From contig JAHWKK010000006.1 in assembly GCA_019347945.1 (NCBI GenBank), forward strand, positions 62,001-126,000: a stretch of DNA of 64,000 bases. The letters are read 5' to 3'. A model generated the notes under the pieces. That model worked only from the letters and a program-made list of their open reading frames with translations. It did not search any database and was not told where the DNA came from. The stretch comes from Acidobacteriota bacterium. Lineage in GTDB: Bacteria > Acidobacteriota > Thermoanaerobaculia > Gp7-AA8 > JAHWKK01. This document shows positions 26,029-34,973 of this stretch, one piece after another (the stretch's first letter is position 1; each line of letters begins with the position of its first letter). The position numbers and the translations under genes are program-made.

Positions 26029-27133
26029 TCAATCCATCGTCTTTCGGGCCTGCTGGTTCAGCCATTCCTCGATGAAGTCGTCGAGATCGCCGTCGAGAAC
26101 CCGCTGGACGTCGCCGACTTCATACCCGGTCCGCATGTCCTTGATGAGCTGGTACGGCTGCATGACGTACGAGCGGATCTGGCTTCCGAAGCCGATCTCC
26201 AGTTTCTCTCCGGTGATCTTCGCGGCCTCCTCCTGTCGTTTTTCCAGCTCGAGCTGATACAGCCGCGCCTTGAGGAGCTTCATGGCGGTGTCGCGGTTCT
26301 TGAACTGGCTCCGCTCGTTCTGGCACGTCACGACGATGTTGGTCGGAAGATGTGTGATCCGAACCGCGGAATCGGTCACGTTGACGTGCTGCCCCCCCGC
26401 CCCCGAGGATCGATAGGTATCGATCCGGAGATCCTTGTCGTTGATCTCGATCTCGATCTCGTCGTCGATCTCGGGGAAGACGTGCACCGAGGCGAAAGAG
26501 GTGTGTCGCCGCTTGTTGGCGTCGAACGGAGAGATCCGGACGAGACGGTGAACTCCCCGTTCGGCCTTCAGGTATCCGAAAGTGTGCTGACCCCTCGCGA
26601 TGAAAGTGACGCCCTTGATGCCGGCCTCGTCGCCCGCCTGATAGTCGACGGTCTCGGTTTCCCATCCGCGCCTCTCGCAGTACCGGAGGTACATTCGAAG
26701 AAGGATCTCCGCCCAGTCCTGCGATTCGGTTCCGCCCGCCCCCGGATGGATCGAGACGATCGCGTCCGCCTCGTCGTGCTCCCCGGAGAGCTTCATCTCG
26801 ATCTCGATCGACCGGGTCTGTGCCTCGAGCCCTCGAAGCACCCGTTCGAGATCCGCCGCGACGTCCTCCCCTTCTCCGGCGAGCTCGCGCATCACCTCGA
26901 TTTCCTCGAGCTTGGTCTCGAAGTCGACGCCGGTGCTGACGCGTTTTTCGAGGCGCGCGCGCTTCCGTCCGATCTCCTGCGCCTTTTCCGGATTGGACCA
27001 GACGTCACCGCTGGCGAGCTCCTGCTCTACCTCCGTAAGGCTGCTTTTCGCGGAATCGAGGTCAAAGATAACCTCGAATCGCGGCGACTTTCTCCTGGAT
27101 GTGGTCGATGCGTGTGGAGATATCTTCTTTCAT
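26029..27133 (-). CDS. prfB: Peptide chain release factor 2, programmed +1 frameshift
   Basis: The gene begins at ATG 27133 (MKEDISTRIDHIQ), 23 codons before UGA 27062-27064 in the zero frame; a +1 shift continues for ~340 residues to 26029. Landmarks are the SPF tripeptide for UGA/UAA recognition (RISPFDANKRRHTS) and the GGQ catalytic motif (SSGAGGQHVNVTDSAVR). It terminates translation at UGA and UAA. The frameshift autoregulates: low RF2 favours shifting. The gene starts one base after the lnt stop, so it is co-transcribed with lnt. This RF2 would compete with any recoding at the UGA in the importer operon. Confidence 0.95.
27061..27075 (-). promoter_or_regulatory. prfB: prfB programmed +1 frameshift site
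   Basis: On the minus strand the slippery CTT-TGA-C is preceded by CGAGGTTAT, an internal AGG Shine-Dalgarno element at the right distance. Zero-frame reading stops at UGA; +1 gives Leu-Asp and the full RF2 (RGYL then DLDSAK). This is the canonical prfB signal. Confidence 0.93.
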
Positions 27134-28666
27134 CTACGACTGGCTCCTTCGAGTGACTGTGAGGATGATCAGCAACAGCGCTCCCCCGATCGCGAACCAG
27201 TCGCCCCATTTCACGTAGGGCGTCAGGGTCGTTCGAGGGCGGACCTCTGTGATGAACATCCCGGATTGATTCATTCTAATCTCTTCGACTACGCGGCCTC
27301 GCGGCGTCACCGCCGCCGAGATTCCTGTGGTCGCGGCACGGATGAGCCAGCGATCCGCTTCGATCGCCCGCAGCCGGGCCGACTGAAAATGCTGCGCCGG
27401 AGCCGCGGTCTCGCCGAACCACGAGTCGTTGGTGATCGTCACCAGAATGTTCGCTCCGTTCCGGACCTGGTTCCGGCCGATTTCCGGAAAAACGACCTCG
27501 TAACAGATGGCGAGCCCGTAATCGAGTTTACCGCGCAGAGGCTCCGTGGAGGTTCCGAACTGGAAGTTTCCGACCGCCCGCACGAGCTTCTCGGCGAAAA
27601 ACAACGCACGCTGCATCGGCACGTATTCGCCGAACGGTACGAGCTGGATCTTGTCGTATTTCGACGCGATGCCGCCGTCGTGCACCAGAAACGCCGAGTT
27701 CCAGACCCGGTCCGATCCATCGTCGGCGGTCGCAATCGAACCGAGGATGACGTCGACCCCATTGTCGCGCGAGACTCCTTCGACCCAGTCTCGGTACGGC
27801 GGGGTGATGGCGAAGGGGTACGGCACTGTCGATTCAGGCCAGACGATGATCTCGGCCCCCGCCTGAACCGCATCGAGCGTCATCGACTGCATCAGGAAGT
27901 AGATGTCACGAGCCTTCGTGGGGTCCCAACGGACATCGAGCGCGATGTTCGGCTGGAGCACCGCGACCCTGAGCGCTTCCCCTTCGCTCGCCGGCTCCCT
28001 CCCCTGGGCGATCAGGCCGAGTAATCCCCACACGATCAGATACGCTGCCGTCGCCGCGATCGGCTGGATTCGCGACGCGATGCGCGGATCGAGCATGAAC
28101 ATCCGCGCCGCGACGACCGAAGGAAAGACGATCATGCTCCCGAGCAGATAAGGACCCGTCCACGGCGCGAGCTGTACCAACGGAAGATCGACGATCGTCG
28201 CAGCAATCAGGTCCCAGGAAAACCCGGAGAGAAGAATCGTCCGCGCGTACTCGAACACCGCCCACGCAACCGCGATGGCGATCCACCGACCCCATCCCCT
28301 GCCGGGATCGAGTCGCCATACCGTCAGCGTGAAGAGGCCGCCGTAGATCCCGAGAATGATCGCGAGTAGAACGTAGATCCCGATGCCGAGCGGAAGCGGG
28401 ATGCCCCCCTGTTCCGACATCACCGTGATCACCCACGGGACGTTGATCAGCCACTGCACGGTGATCGCCGCATGACCGAGGAAGAAGGCTTCGAGTCCGC
28501 CGCGTGCAGTCAGAACCGCGATGATCAGCGGAAAGAGAGCCAGAAAGGCGAGCGGGGCGATCGAAGCGTTCGGAAACGCGAGAGCGAGCGCAACGCCTGA
28601 CGCGATGGAAGCAGCGATGCGAAGGTGCAGTGACCCTCGCAGCCGTGTCGCGGCCGAAGAATCCAT
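27134..28666 (-). CDS. lnt: Apolipoprotein N-acyltransferase
   Basis: 510 residues. Six to eight transmembrane segments occupy residues 10-220. The nitrilase-like domain carries the Glu-Lys-Cys triad: IIVWPESTVPYPFA (Glu), YDKIQLVPFGEY (Lys) and GLAICYEVVFPEI (Cys), followed by VTITNDSWFGET. It N-acylates the lipid-modified Cys of lipoproteins, which suits the many lipoboxes in this window. ATG 28666 is 3 bp from the zinc-ribbon stop; the stop abuts the prfB start. The frame is open upstream, but start 28666 gives the normal family length. Confidence 0.94.
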   Translation of the reverse strand: MDSSAATRLRGSLHLRIAASIASGVALALAFPNASIAPLAFLALFPLIIAVLTARGGLEAFFLGHAAITVQWLINVPWVITVMSEQGGIPLPLGIGIYVLLAIILGIYGGLFTLTVWRLDPGRGWGRWIAIAVAWAVFEYARTILLSGFSWDLIAATIVDLPLVQLAPWTGPYLLGSMIVFPSVVAARMFMLDPRIASRIQPIAATAAYLIVWGLLGLIAQGREPASEGEALRVAVLQPNIALDVRWDPTKARDIYFLMQSMTLDAVQAGAEIIVWPESTVPYPFAITPPYRDWVEGVSRDNGVDVILGSIATADDGSDRVWNSAFLVHDGGIASKYDKIQLVPFGEYVPMQRALFFAEKLVRAVGNFQFGTSTEPLRGKLDYGLAICYEVVFPEIGRNQVRNGANILVTITNDSWFGETAAPAQHFQSARLRAIEADRWLIRAATTGISAAVTPRGRVVEEIRMNQSGMFITEVRPRTTLTPYVKWGDWFAIGGALLLIILTVTRRSQS

Positions 28667-28668
28667 CG

Positions 28669-29112
28669 TCAGCTCTTGAAGAGGTCGTCGAACGCCTTGC
28701 GCGCGTCGTCCGGGGTCTGGGTCTTCGATTTGTCCGCCGCGAGATCCCTGACCATCTTCGGCTGAAAGTATTCGCACTCGTTCGCGGTGTCCTTTTTCGG
28801 GATGCGGGCGGGGATCCGTTCCTCTCGACAGGACCACTGAACCGAGGTGTCGAAGTTCCGGCAGTTCGTGCAGGTGTGGAGATCGGCACCGCAGTCGAGG
28901 CACTTCTCGTCGAACGAGATCTCGACCTCGCCGAGCGTTTTCTTCAAAGCTCCGCATCGCGCACACTTGAAGGCCTGCGGGCCGAAGCCACCCGCGGTTC
29001 GCCCCCTCGGTGCTCCTTCCAGCCGTTCCTTCTTCGGGATGGAATCGCGGCGGGTCTGCTTCTCCATGCCGCTGTCCTGATAGCCGCGGTGTCCGTACTT
29101 TCGTTCGCTCAA
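28669..29112 (-). CDS. Zinc-ribbon protein of unknown function
   Basis: 147 residues from TTG 29112, which overlaps the E2 stop; GGAGG lies 7 nt upstream. The ATG at 29067 would give 132 residues. Three CxxC units are visible: FKCARCGALK, KCLDCGADLH and CTNCRNF, plus SCREERIP and NECEYFQPK. This layout suggests two zinc sites. The N-terminus is basic. It sits between PDH E2 and lnt in a co-directional run; no pathway link is established. Confidence 0.7.
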   Translation of the reverse strand: MSERKYGHRGYQDSGMEKQTRRDSIPKKERLEGAPRGRTAGGFGPQAFKCARCGALKKTLGEVEISFDEKCLDCGADLHTCTNCRNFDTSVQWSCREERIPARIPKKDTANECEYFQPKMVRDLAADKSKTQTPDDARKAFDDLFKS

Positions 29113-30494
29113 GCCGGTTCCTCCCTCACCTCGACGAGCAACCGGAGCGGCTGTTCGAGGTAGCTGCGCAGCGTGGCGAGATACTCGGCACCGGCAGCGC
29201 CGTCGATCACCCGATGATCGCACGACATCGTGATCTTCATACGATTCCGGACGGCGACCGTTCCATCCAGCACGACGGCCTTTTCCATCGCGCTGCCGAC
29301 GGCGAGGATCGCCACGTTCGGCGGATTGATGATCGCGGTGAACTCCTCGATTCCGTACATCCCGAGATTCGAGATCGTGAAGGTCGAATTCTGGTACTCC
29401 TCGGGAGTCAGCTTCCGGTTCCTCGCGCGACCGGCGAGCTCCTGCACGCGCGCGGCGATCGCGGGAACCGAAAGCTCGTGCGCGCCACGAACCACCGGCG
29501 TCAGCAGACCCTCGTCAGTCGCGACGGCGATTCCGACGTCGACGTTCGAGTGGTAACGGAGCGCTTCATCTCCCCAGCTCGCGTTCACTCGCGGATGATG
29601 GAGCAGAGAAAGCGCGGCGGCCCGGACGACGAAATCGTTGACGCTCGTCTTCGTCTGCTGGATCTCATTGAGCTGCTTTCTGAGCGACATCAGCTCGGTG
29701 ACATCGACGTCGATCGTGAGGAAAAAGTGCGGGATGGGACCGAGGGATTCGCCCAGCCGCCGGGCAATCGTGCGGCGCATGCCGCTCAGCGGCACGTCCT
29801 TTTCCTCGAGCTGTTTCGGGGCGCTCAGCTTTTCTGCGGTGCGGCCGGTAGCGGCAGGTTTTCCGCTGCCCGCTTTCCGGACGTCGTCGGCGACCACCCT
29901 CCCCGACGGACCGCTTCCCCGGATCGACTGGATCTCGACCCCGAGGTCTTTCGCAAGCCGTCGTGCGAGCGGAGACGATTTGGTGCGGCCCGAAGCGGTG
30001 CCGGAATCTGCGGGCGCCTTCGTTTCGGCCTTCCTTCCGGGCTCCGGTTCCGCGGGAACCTTCTTCCCGGCGTCAGCTTTCTTCTCGTCCGGCTTATCGG
30101 CGGTCTCATCGGAGGTCTTTTTCTTCTTGTTCTCCTTCTTCTCTCCTGTTTTCTCGTCGGGCTTTTCCGATTTCTCGTCGCTCTCTTCCGATTCCTCGTC
30201 GTCGGGCTTCTTCGATTCCTTCTCCGGCTTCTTCGAGGATTTTGCACTCTTCTTCGGCGGCTCGCCGCCGATCATGCCGATGATTTTCCCGACTTCGGCG
30301 GTCTCGCCTTCGCCGACGAGGATGGAGCTGAGCGGTCCGGACTCTTCCGCCTCCAGATCGAGGTTGACCTTGTCGGTCTCGATCTCGACGACCGGCTCAC
30401 CCTTTGTGAGCTCGTCGCCCTCAGCCTTGTACCATTTGACGACACGACCCTCGGTCATTGCGTCGCCGGTTTTCGGCATGATGATCTCGCCCAT
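29109..30494 (-). CDS. pdhC: Dihydrolipoamide acetyltransferase (E2) of a 2-oxoacid dehydrogenase
   Basis: 461 residues. One lipoyl domain (GEIIMPKTGDAMTEGRVVKW; lipoyl Lys in ETDKVNLDLEA), then a very long Lys/Glu/Asp/Pro-rich linker (~residues 78-170), a peripheral subunit-binding domain (SPLARRLAKDLGVEIQSIRG) and the catalytic domain (SLLHHPRVNASWG, TMSCDHRVIDGAAGAEYLA with His-Asp). It moves acetyl from lipoamide to CoA. It lies 6 bp after E1beta. The E3 gene is not nearby. Pyruvate specificity is inferred from context. Confidence 0.93.
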   Translation of the reverse strand: MGEIIMPKTGDAMTEGRVVKWYKAEGDELTKGEPVVEIETDKVNLDLEAEESGPLSSILVGEGETAEVGKIIGMIGGEPPKKSAKSSKKPEKESKKPDDEESEESDEKSEKPDEKTGEKKENKKKKTSDETADKPDEKKADAGKKVPAEPEPGRKAETKAPADSGTASGRTKSSPLARRLAKDLGVEIQSIRGSGPSGRVVADDVRKAGSGKPAATGRTAEKLSAPKQLEEKDVPLSGMRRTIARRLGESLGPIPHFFLTIDVDVTELMSLRKQLNEIQQTKTSVNDFVVRAAALSLLHHPRVNASWGDEALRYHSNVDVGIAVATDEGLLTPVVRGAHELSVPAIAARVQELAGRARNRKLTPEEYQNSTFTISNLGMYGIEEFTAIINPPNVAILAVGSAMEKAVVLDGTVAVRNRMKITMSCDHRVIDGAAGAEYLATLRSYLEQPLRLLVEVREEPA

Positions 30495-30500
30495 TTCTCC

Positions 30501-31493
30501 TCACACTCCATTCGCGTAGGCGACATCGCGCACGGCCTGGATGACGTCCGGCTCATGCGGCACCGCCAGCAGTTCGAGATTTCGCGCATACGGCATCGGA
30601 ACATCGGCTCCGGTGACGCGGATGACGGGCGCATCGAGCTCGTCGAATGCCTCGTCCATGATCGATGACGCGATCTCCGCCGCAAATCCGAACGGTTTCC
30701 ACTGCTCCTGCACGACCACGGCCCGATGCGTTTTCCTCACCGACTCGATCACCGGCGCCACGTCGAGCGGCCGGATCGCGCGAATATCGACGACCTCGCA
30801 GTCGATTCCGTCCTCCTCTTCGAGTGTTTTCGCGGCCGCGAGCGAGAGATGCACCATCTTTCCGGATGCCACGATCGTGACGTCCGCTCCCTTTCTCGCG
30901 ATGGTCGATGTGCCGATCGGCACCGTGAAGTCGGAATCGTCCGGTACCTCTCCCTTGATGGCGTAGAGCGCGGCGTTCTCCAGAAAGATCACCGGATCCT
31001 TTCCTCGTATCGCGGACTTCAGCAGACCTTTCGCGTCGGCCGGAGTCGATGGTGCAACGACGACCAGACCGGGGAAGTGTCCGAAGAACGCCTCGAAGCT
31101 CTGGGAGTGCTGCGCCGAAAGCCCGACACCTGCGCCGTGAGGACCTCGAATCACCATCGGGATGTCGAGCTGGCCCCCGGAAAAGTAGCGGATCTTCGCC
31201 GCATGATTGAGAATCTGATCGGCTGCCACGAGCGCGAAGTTGAACGTCATCATTTCGACGATCGGGCGCATCCCCGTCATCGCCATTCCGATGGCAGTGC
31301 CGACGATCCCCGCCTCGGCGATCGGTGTGTCGATCACGCGGTTCTCGCCGAACTTGTCGAGCATCCCGGCCGTGATCCGGAAGGTTCCCTCGTAGACGCC
31401 GATGTCTTCGCCCATGATGACGACCGAGTCGTCGCGTTCCATCTCCTCGAAGATCGCGTCCCTGACGGCGTCGCGGTAGCTCTTCTCCGCCAT
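30501..31493 (-). CDS. pdhB: Pyruvate dehydrogenase E1 component, beta subunit
   Basis: 330 residues. E1beta landmarks: DSVVIMGEDIGVYEGTFR, RVIDTPIAEAGIVGTAIG, MRPIVEMMTFNFALVAADQI and MVIRGPHGAGVGLSAQHSQS, then VVVQEQWKPFGFAAEIAS. It pairs with E1alpha in the heterotetramer that decarboxylates the oxoacid using ThDP. Its ATG overlaps the E1alpha stop (TAATG). Confidence 0.94.
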   Translation of the reverse strand: MAEKSYRDAVRDAIFEEMERDDSVVIMGEDIGVYEGTFRITAGMLDKFGENRVIDTPIAEAGIVGTAIGMAMTGMRPIVEMMTFNFALVAADQILNHAAKIRYFSGGQLDIPMVIRGPHGAGVGLSAQHSQSFEAFFGHFPGLVVVAPSTPADAKGLLKSAIRGKDPVIFLENAALYAIKGEVPDDSDFTVPIGTSTIARKGADVTIVASGKMVHLSLAAAKTLEEEDGIDCEVVDIRAIRPLDVAPVIESVRKTHRAVVVQEQWKPFGFAAEIASSIMDEAFDELDAPVIRVTGADVPMPYARNLELLAVPHEPDVIQAVRDVAYANGV

Positions 31494-32680
31494 TACTCTT
31501 CCTCACCCTCTTCGTCGCCGGCCTGCTCGGAGCTCGCCGCCGCTTCGACGTCTTCGGCATCTTCAGCCTCCTCGTCTTCTTCGTCTTCTTCGCCGCCTCC
31601 CTCGTCACGGGGACCCCAATGGAGCGGAGACGAAACGTCGCCGTCAGGCTCGCGCCCCGGCTCGAGGGCGATCACGTCCTCGAAAAGCTCCTTCGGGTCC
31701 GGCTCTTCGGCCTCCTCGGCGAAGCGGACGGCTTCCGCGACCTCCTCGTCCGCCCAGTCGCTCATCTCCTGGAGATCTTCGTCGGTCAGCCCTGTCATCT
31801 CGCGAAGGCGTTTGGAGAGGATCAGGATCGGGTCGCGATGGCGGCTCTCCTCGACCTCCTCCTTGCTTCGATAGGGCTGAAAGAGATCCGCGGCACCGTG
31901 TCCGCTGAATCGGTAGGTGATCGCTTCGATGCAATAGGGCCGGCCGGTCATCCGGACCTGGCTGATGACACGGTCGGCGACGCCGCGCATCGCGAAGGTG
32001 TCCTGCCCGTCGACCTTCTCCGAGGGGATGGCGTAGGCCTCGACCCGCGCGGAGAGATCGGTAACCGCGGAATGACGGTCGACGGAGGTTCCCATCGCGT
32101 ATCCGTTGTTCTCGATCACGAAGATCACGGGGCACATTCCACGCTTGCCCCACAGGCCGGCCATGTTCAGCGCCTCATGAAACGATCCGATGTTCATCGC
32201 ACCGTCGCCGAAGAAACAGACACAGACGCGATCGGTGCCGGAGTAGCGGAGCGAGTATGCGGTCCCGGCGGCGAGCGGAAGGTGGCCGCCGACGATTCCG
32301 TATCCCCCGTAGAGGCCGCGGTCGACGTCGAACAGATGCATGGATCCGCCCTTCCCCTTCGAGACGCCACTGGCCTTGCCGTAGAGCTCTGCCATGACGT
32401 CCTTCGGGTCCGAACCGAGAAGGAGCGCGTGCGCGTGGTCGCGATACCCGGCGTAGACGATGTCGTCCTTCCGGAGAGCCGAGGTGATCCCGGCAACGAC
32501 GGCCTCCTGGCCGCTGTAGACGTGGAGATAGCCGCCGATTTTTCCTTTTCGAAACGCTTTTTCGGACGCCTCCTCGAACTTCCGGACGAGCACCATCTCC
32601 CGGAGAATGCGCTCCCATTCGGGGGCAGCGATCTCTCCGAGCGCGGGCTCGGTCTTCTTTTTTTCGGCGCGTTTTGCCAT
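31493..32680 (-). CDS. pdhA: Pyruvate dehydrogenase E1 component, alpha subunit, with acidic tail
   Basis: 395 residues, longer than usual (~330) because of an acidic C-terminal tail of ~50 residues (DEGGGEEDEEDEEAEDAED). The ThDP motif is GDGAMNIGSFHEALNMAGLW with NNGYAMGT; the phosphorylation-loop region YRFSGHGAADLFQPY and the family KGKGGSMHLFD are present. It decarboxylates the 2-oxoacid. The tail has no catalytic residues and may interact with the basic E2 linker. Confidence 0.93.
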   Translation of the reverse strand: MAKRAEKKKTEPALGEIAAPEWERILREMVLVRKFEEASEKAFRKGKIGGYLHVYSGQEAVVAGITSALRKDDIVYAGYRDHAHALLLGSDPKDVMAELYGKASGVSKGKGGSMHLFDVDRGLYGGYGIVGGHLPLAAGTAYSLRYSGTDRVCVCFFGDGAMNIGSFHEALNMAGLWGKRGMCPVIFVIENNGYAMGTSVDRHSAVTDLSARVEAYAIPSEKVDGQDTFAMRGVADRVISQVRMTGRPYCIEAITYRFSGHGAADLFQPYRSKEEVEESRHRDPILILSKRLREMTGLTDEDLQEMSDWADEEVAEAVRFAEEAEEPDPKELFEDVIALEPGREPDGDVSSPLHWGPRDEGGGEEDEEDEEAEDAEDVEAAASSEQAGDEEGEEE

Positions 32681-32756
32681 CAGTTTCTCATCTGATCGAT
32701 TCCTCTTCGGGTGGGTGGCCCCGGGGCCGGGAAGAAACTCGCCCTCCGTCGACGGC

Positions 32757-33299
32757 TCACCCGCGGACGCGCGCGAGCCTCATCCTCGACTGTCCCGAAT
32801 GTGCGTGGCAGATCGCCACTGCAAGGGCGTCCGCCGCATCCGCTGACAGCCTTGCATCCTCGGTGCCCCTCACCAGGATACGCACCATGTGCGCCACCTG
32901 CTTCTTCTCGGCGCCTCCATACCCGACCACGGCGCCTTTGATCGAGCGTGGAGAATACTCCGAGATGTCCAGCCCCGCAATCCGGGCCGCCAGCAGGATC
33001 ACTCCTCTCGCCTGCGCGAGCTGAATCAGGCTTTTCGCATTGACTCCGCTGTACGGTGTCTCCACCGCCACGCAGGACGGCTTCACACGCTCGATCAACT
33101 CGGTGATTCCGTAGAAGATCCTCTCGAGCCGGGCAACGAGATCGTCCCCTTTTTTTCCGCGGATTGCACCCTGCTCGACCAGGTGGATCCGGCTTGCGCG
33201 GTAGTCGACCACACCGTAGCCGGTGACCAGCGAGCCGGGATCGATCCCGAGAATGCGGAGATCCTCACGGGCGACGGCCGCTTTCCCGGGGTTTCCCAT
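32757..33299 (-). CDS. ruvC: Holliday junction endonuclease RuvC
   Basis: 180 residues. Acidic residues are in place: ILGIDPGSLVTGYG (Asp), SCVAVETPYSGVNA (Glu) and SADAADALAVAICH (Asp/Asp, His). It resolves Holliday junctions. It overlaps the yebC stop by 3 nt, the common yebC-ruvC linkage. Confidence 0.94.
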   Translation of the reverse strand: MGNPGKAAVAREDLRILGIDPGSLVTGYGVVDYRASRIHLVEQGAIRGKKGDDLVARLERIFYGITELIERVKPSCVAVETPYSGVNAKSLIQLAQARGVILLAARIAGLDISEYSPRSIKGAVVGYGGAEKKQVAHMVRILVRGTEDARLSADAADALAVAICHAHSGQSRMRLARVRG

Positions 33300-34051
33300 C
33301 AGCCCTGCTGAGCGGCCAGCACTTCCTCGGAGATGTCGAAGTTCGCCCAGACGTTCTGGACGTCGTCATGGTCATCGAGAGCTTCCATCAGGCGAAGAAC
33401 GCTCTTCGCTGAGTCGTCGTCGAGCGGGATCGAGGTGGTCGGAAAGAGCCCGATACTCGCTTCGATCATCGGAACCTCTCGATCCTCGAGACTCTGGCGG
33501 ACGCCCTCGAACGCTTCCGGAGTCGTGTAAACGCCGAATGTCTCGGCATCTTCCGACACGAGGTCCTCGGCGCCGGCCTCGAGCACGATCTCCATCAGCT
33601 CCTCTTCACCGATGCTCGATCTGGCGACGCTGATGAAGCCCTTCTTCTCGAAGAGATAGGAGGCCGATCCGGGAGTCCCCATGTTGCCGCCGTTCTTTTC
33701 GAGCAGGTTGCGGATCTCGGGAGTGGTCCTGTTGGAGTTGTCAGTGACGGCTTCGATGACGATCGCGACGCCTCCGGAGGCATACCCCTCGTAGGTGATT
33801 TCCTCGAAGGCTTCCCCTTCCAGCTCCCCCGTTCCCTTCTTGATGGCACGCTCGATGTTGTCCTTCGGCATGTTGGCGGCCTTCGCCTCGGCAATGGCGC
33901 TGCGGAGTCGGGGATTTGCCGCCGGGTCCCCTCCTCCGAGCCGAGCCGAGATCGTGATCTCGCGAATGATCCGAGTGAACAGCTTGCCGCGACGGGCGTC
34001 AGCCGCACCCTTCTTGTGCTTGATGGTGCTCCATTTGCTGTGGCCGGACAT
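33299..34051 (-). CDS. yebC: YebC/PmpR family regulator or ribosome-rescue factor
   Basis: 250 residues with the family opening SGHSKWSTIKHKKGAADARR, then GGDPAANPRLRSAIAEAKAA and TTPEIRNLLEKNGGNMG. It is a conserved three-domain DNA/RNA-binding protein, described as a transcription regulator and more recently linked to polyproline stalling. It precedes ruvC in one transcript. The family length is 240-250. Confidence 0.94.
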   Translation of the reverse strand: MSGHSKWSTIKHKKGAADARRGKLFTRIIREITISARLGGGDPAANPRLRSAIAEAKAANMPKDNIERAIKKGTGELEGEAFEEITYEGYASGGVAIVIEAVTDNSNRTTPEIRNLLEKNGGNMGTPGSASYLFEKKGFISVARSSIGEEELMEIVLEAGAEDLVSEDAETFGVYTTPEAFEGVRQSLEDREVPMIEASIGLFPTTSIPLDDDSAKSVLRLMEALDDHDDVQNVWANFDISEEVLAAQQG

Positions 34052-34144
34052 GCAGATTGGCCTCCCTGTCAGAAGAATCGCCGGTTCGATCGGTTCTTCG
34101 ACACCGCGGAAGCGGTGGAAAACCAGATCGTTGCAACCATTCTA

Positions 34145-34203
34145 CTAAATGCGGAGCCCGGTTTCCTCTTCCCCTAAATGCGGAGCCCGGGTTTCCTCTT
34201 CCC
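34145..34203. repeat. Two tandem 29-bp repeats
   Basis: CTAAATGCGGAGCCCGG followed by TTTCCTCTTCCC is repeated at 34145-34173 and 34174-34203 with one G inserted. It lies between yebC and the crotonase-like gene. Function unknown. Confidence 0.75.
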
Positions 34204-34217
34204 GTTGCGGCCGGTCT

Positions 34218-34814
34218 CTATCGGAACTTTTCCGGTGGGAAGCGCGGCGGTCGCCGCTCGAGGAATGCCTTCAATCCCTCGACCACGTCGGTGCGGGTGA
34301 ACTGCGAAGCGAAGACGGCCCGCTCTCCGGGATCGCCACCGGACGAGCGGATCAGACGCGCGGCCGTCGCAATCGCTTCGAAGCTCCGTCCCGCGGTCCA
34401 GCTCTCGAGCCATGAGGCCGTCCGCACGCCGCCGTCCCGGATGAGATCGAGGACCCCGAGATCGCGTGCGGTCGCGACAGTCAGCGGCCCGTCGCCTCCG
34501 AGGATCTCGATCGCTCTCCGCCCGCATCGCCAGACGAGCCCGGCGATCGCCATCGGGCTGCAGCGGGAAAAATCGAAGCGCGAATCCCCGGTCGCGACGA
34601 AGACGTCGGAGCAGAGCCCGAGGGCGAGCTTGTCGCCGCCGATCATGCCGGCGGCATCGGTGATGAGGGTGGCACGCCGGTTCGCGAGAGCTCCGGCGAG
34701 CGGCTCGATGCCGCCCTCCGGGGCCCATTCGCTGTCGATGACGATCACCGACTCGGAGCTCTCGAGGTCTTCGGGCTCGAGCCGGTCGCCCGGTCTGATC
34801 AGGATGGAGCGCAA
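34218..34814 (-). CDS. Degenerate crotonase-family (enoyl-CoA hydratase-like) protein
   Basis: 198 residues instead of the usual ~260. GGDKLALGLCSDVFVATGDS matches the second oxyanion-hole region (GGGxELALACD), and the C-terminal VEGLKAFLERRPPRFP is family-like. The N-terminal beta strands with the first oxyanion Gly (AGADL-like) are missing or replaced by the short SESVIVIDSEWAPEGG. Catalysis is therefore doubtful. TTG start at 34814 follows the small ORF stop by 3 bp. It is either a neo-functional paralogue or a decaying gene. Confidence 0.55.
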   Translation of the reverse strand: MRSILIRPGDRLEPEDLESSESVIVIDSEWAPEGGIEPLAGALANRRATLITDAAGMIGGDKLALGLCSDVFVATGDSRFDFSRCSPMAIAGLVWRCGRRAIEILGGDGPLTVATARDLGVLDLIRDGGVRTASWLESWTAGRSFEAIATAARLIRSSGGDPGERAVFASQFTRTDVVEGLKAFLERRPPRFPPEKFR

Positions 34815-34817
34815 CGA

Positions 34818-34973
34818 TTACTCGGAATCGGGCCGCTCCGGAGCCGGCTGATCCTTCGGGCCGGGATGGTCCTCGCCCGATTTCTCGTCGTACTGGCTCT
34901 CCTCGGACGTATCCTTTTCTTCGGGTTCGGGATGCGCGGGATGCGGTCGGTTTTCTTCGCGTCGGTCTTCCAT
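34818..34973 (-). CDS. 51-residue charged, disordered small protein
   Basis: ATG 34973 shares its A with the L,D-transpeptidase stop (TGATG), and TAA is at 34818. The peptide is almost wholly polar (MEDRREENRPHPAHPEPEEK...). The tight 1-nt overlap on one side and 3-bp gap on the other suggest a real translated ORF, but no family is recognised and it is low complexity. Confidence 0.45.
   Translation of the reverse strand: MEDRREENRPHPAHPEPEEKDTSEESQYDEKSGEDHPGPKDQPAPERPDSE

Noticed and set aside
27062-27064. UGA in prfB as a nonsense mutation
   Set aside because: The CTT-TGA-C site with its upstream AGG is the known programmed frameshift and RF2 continues in the +1 frame.
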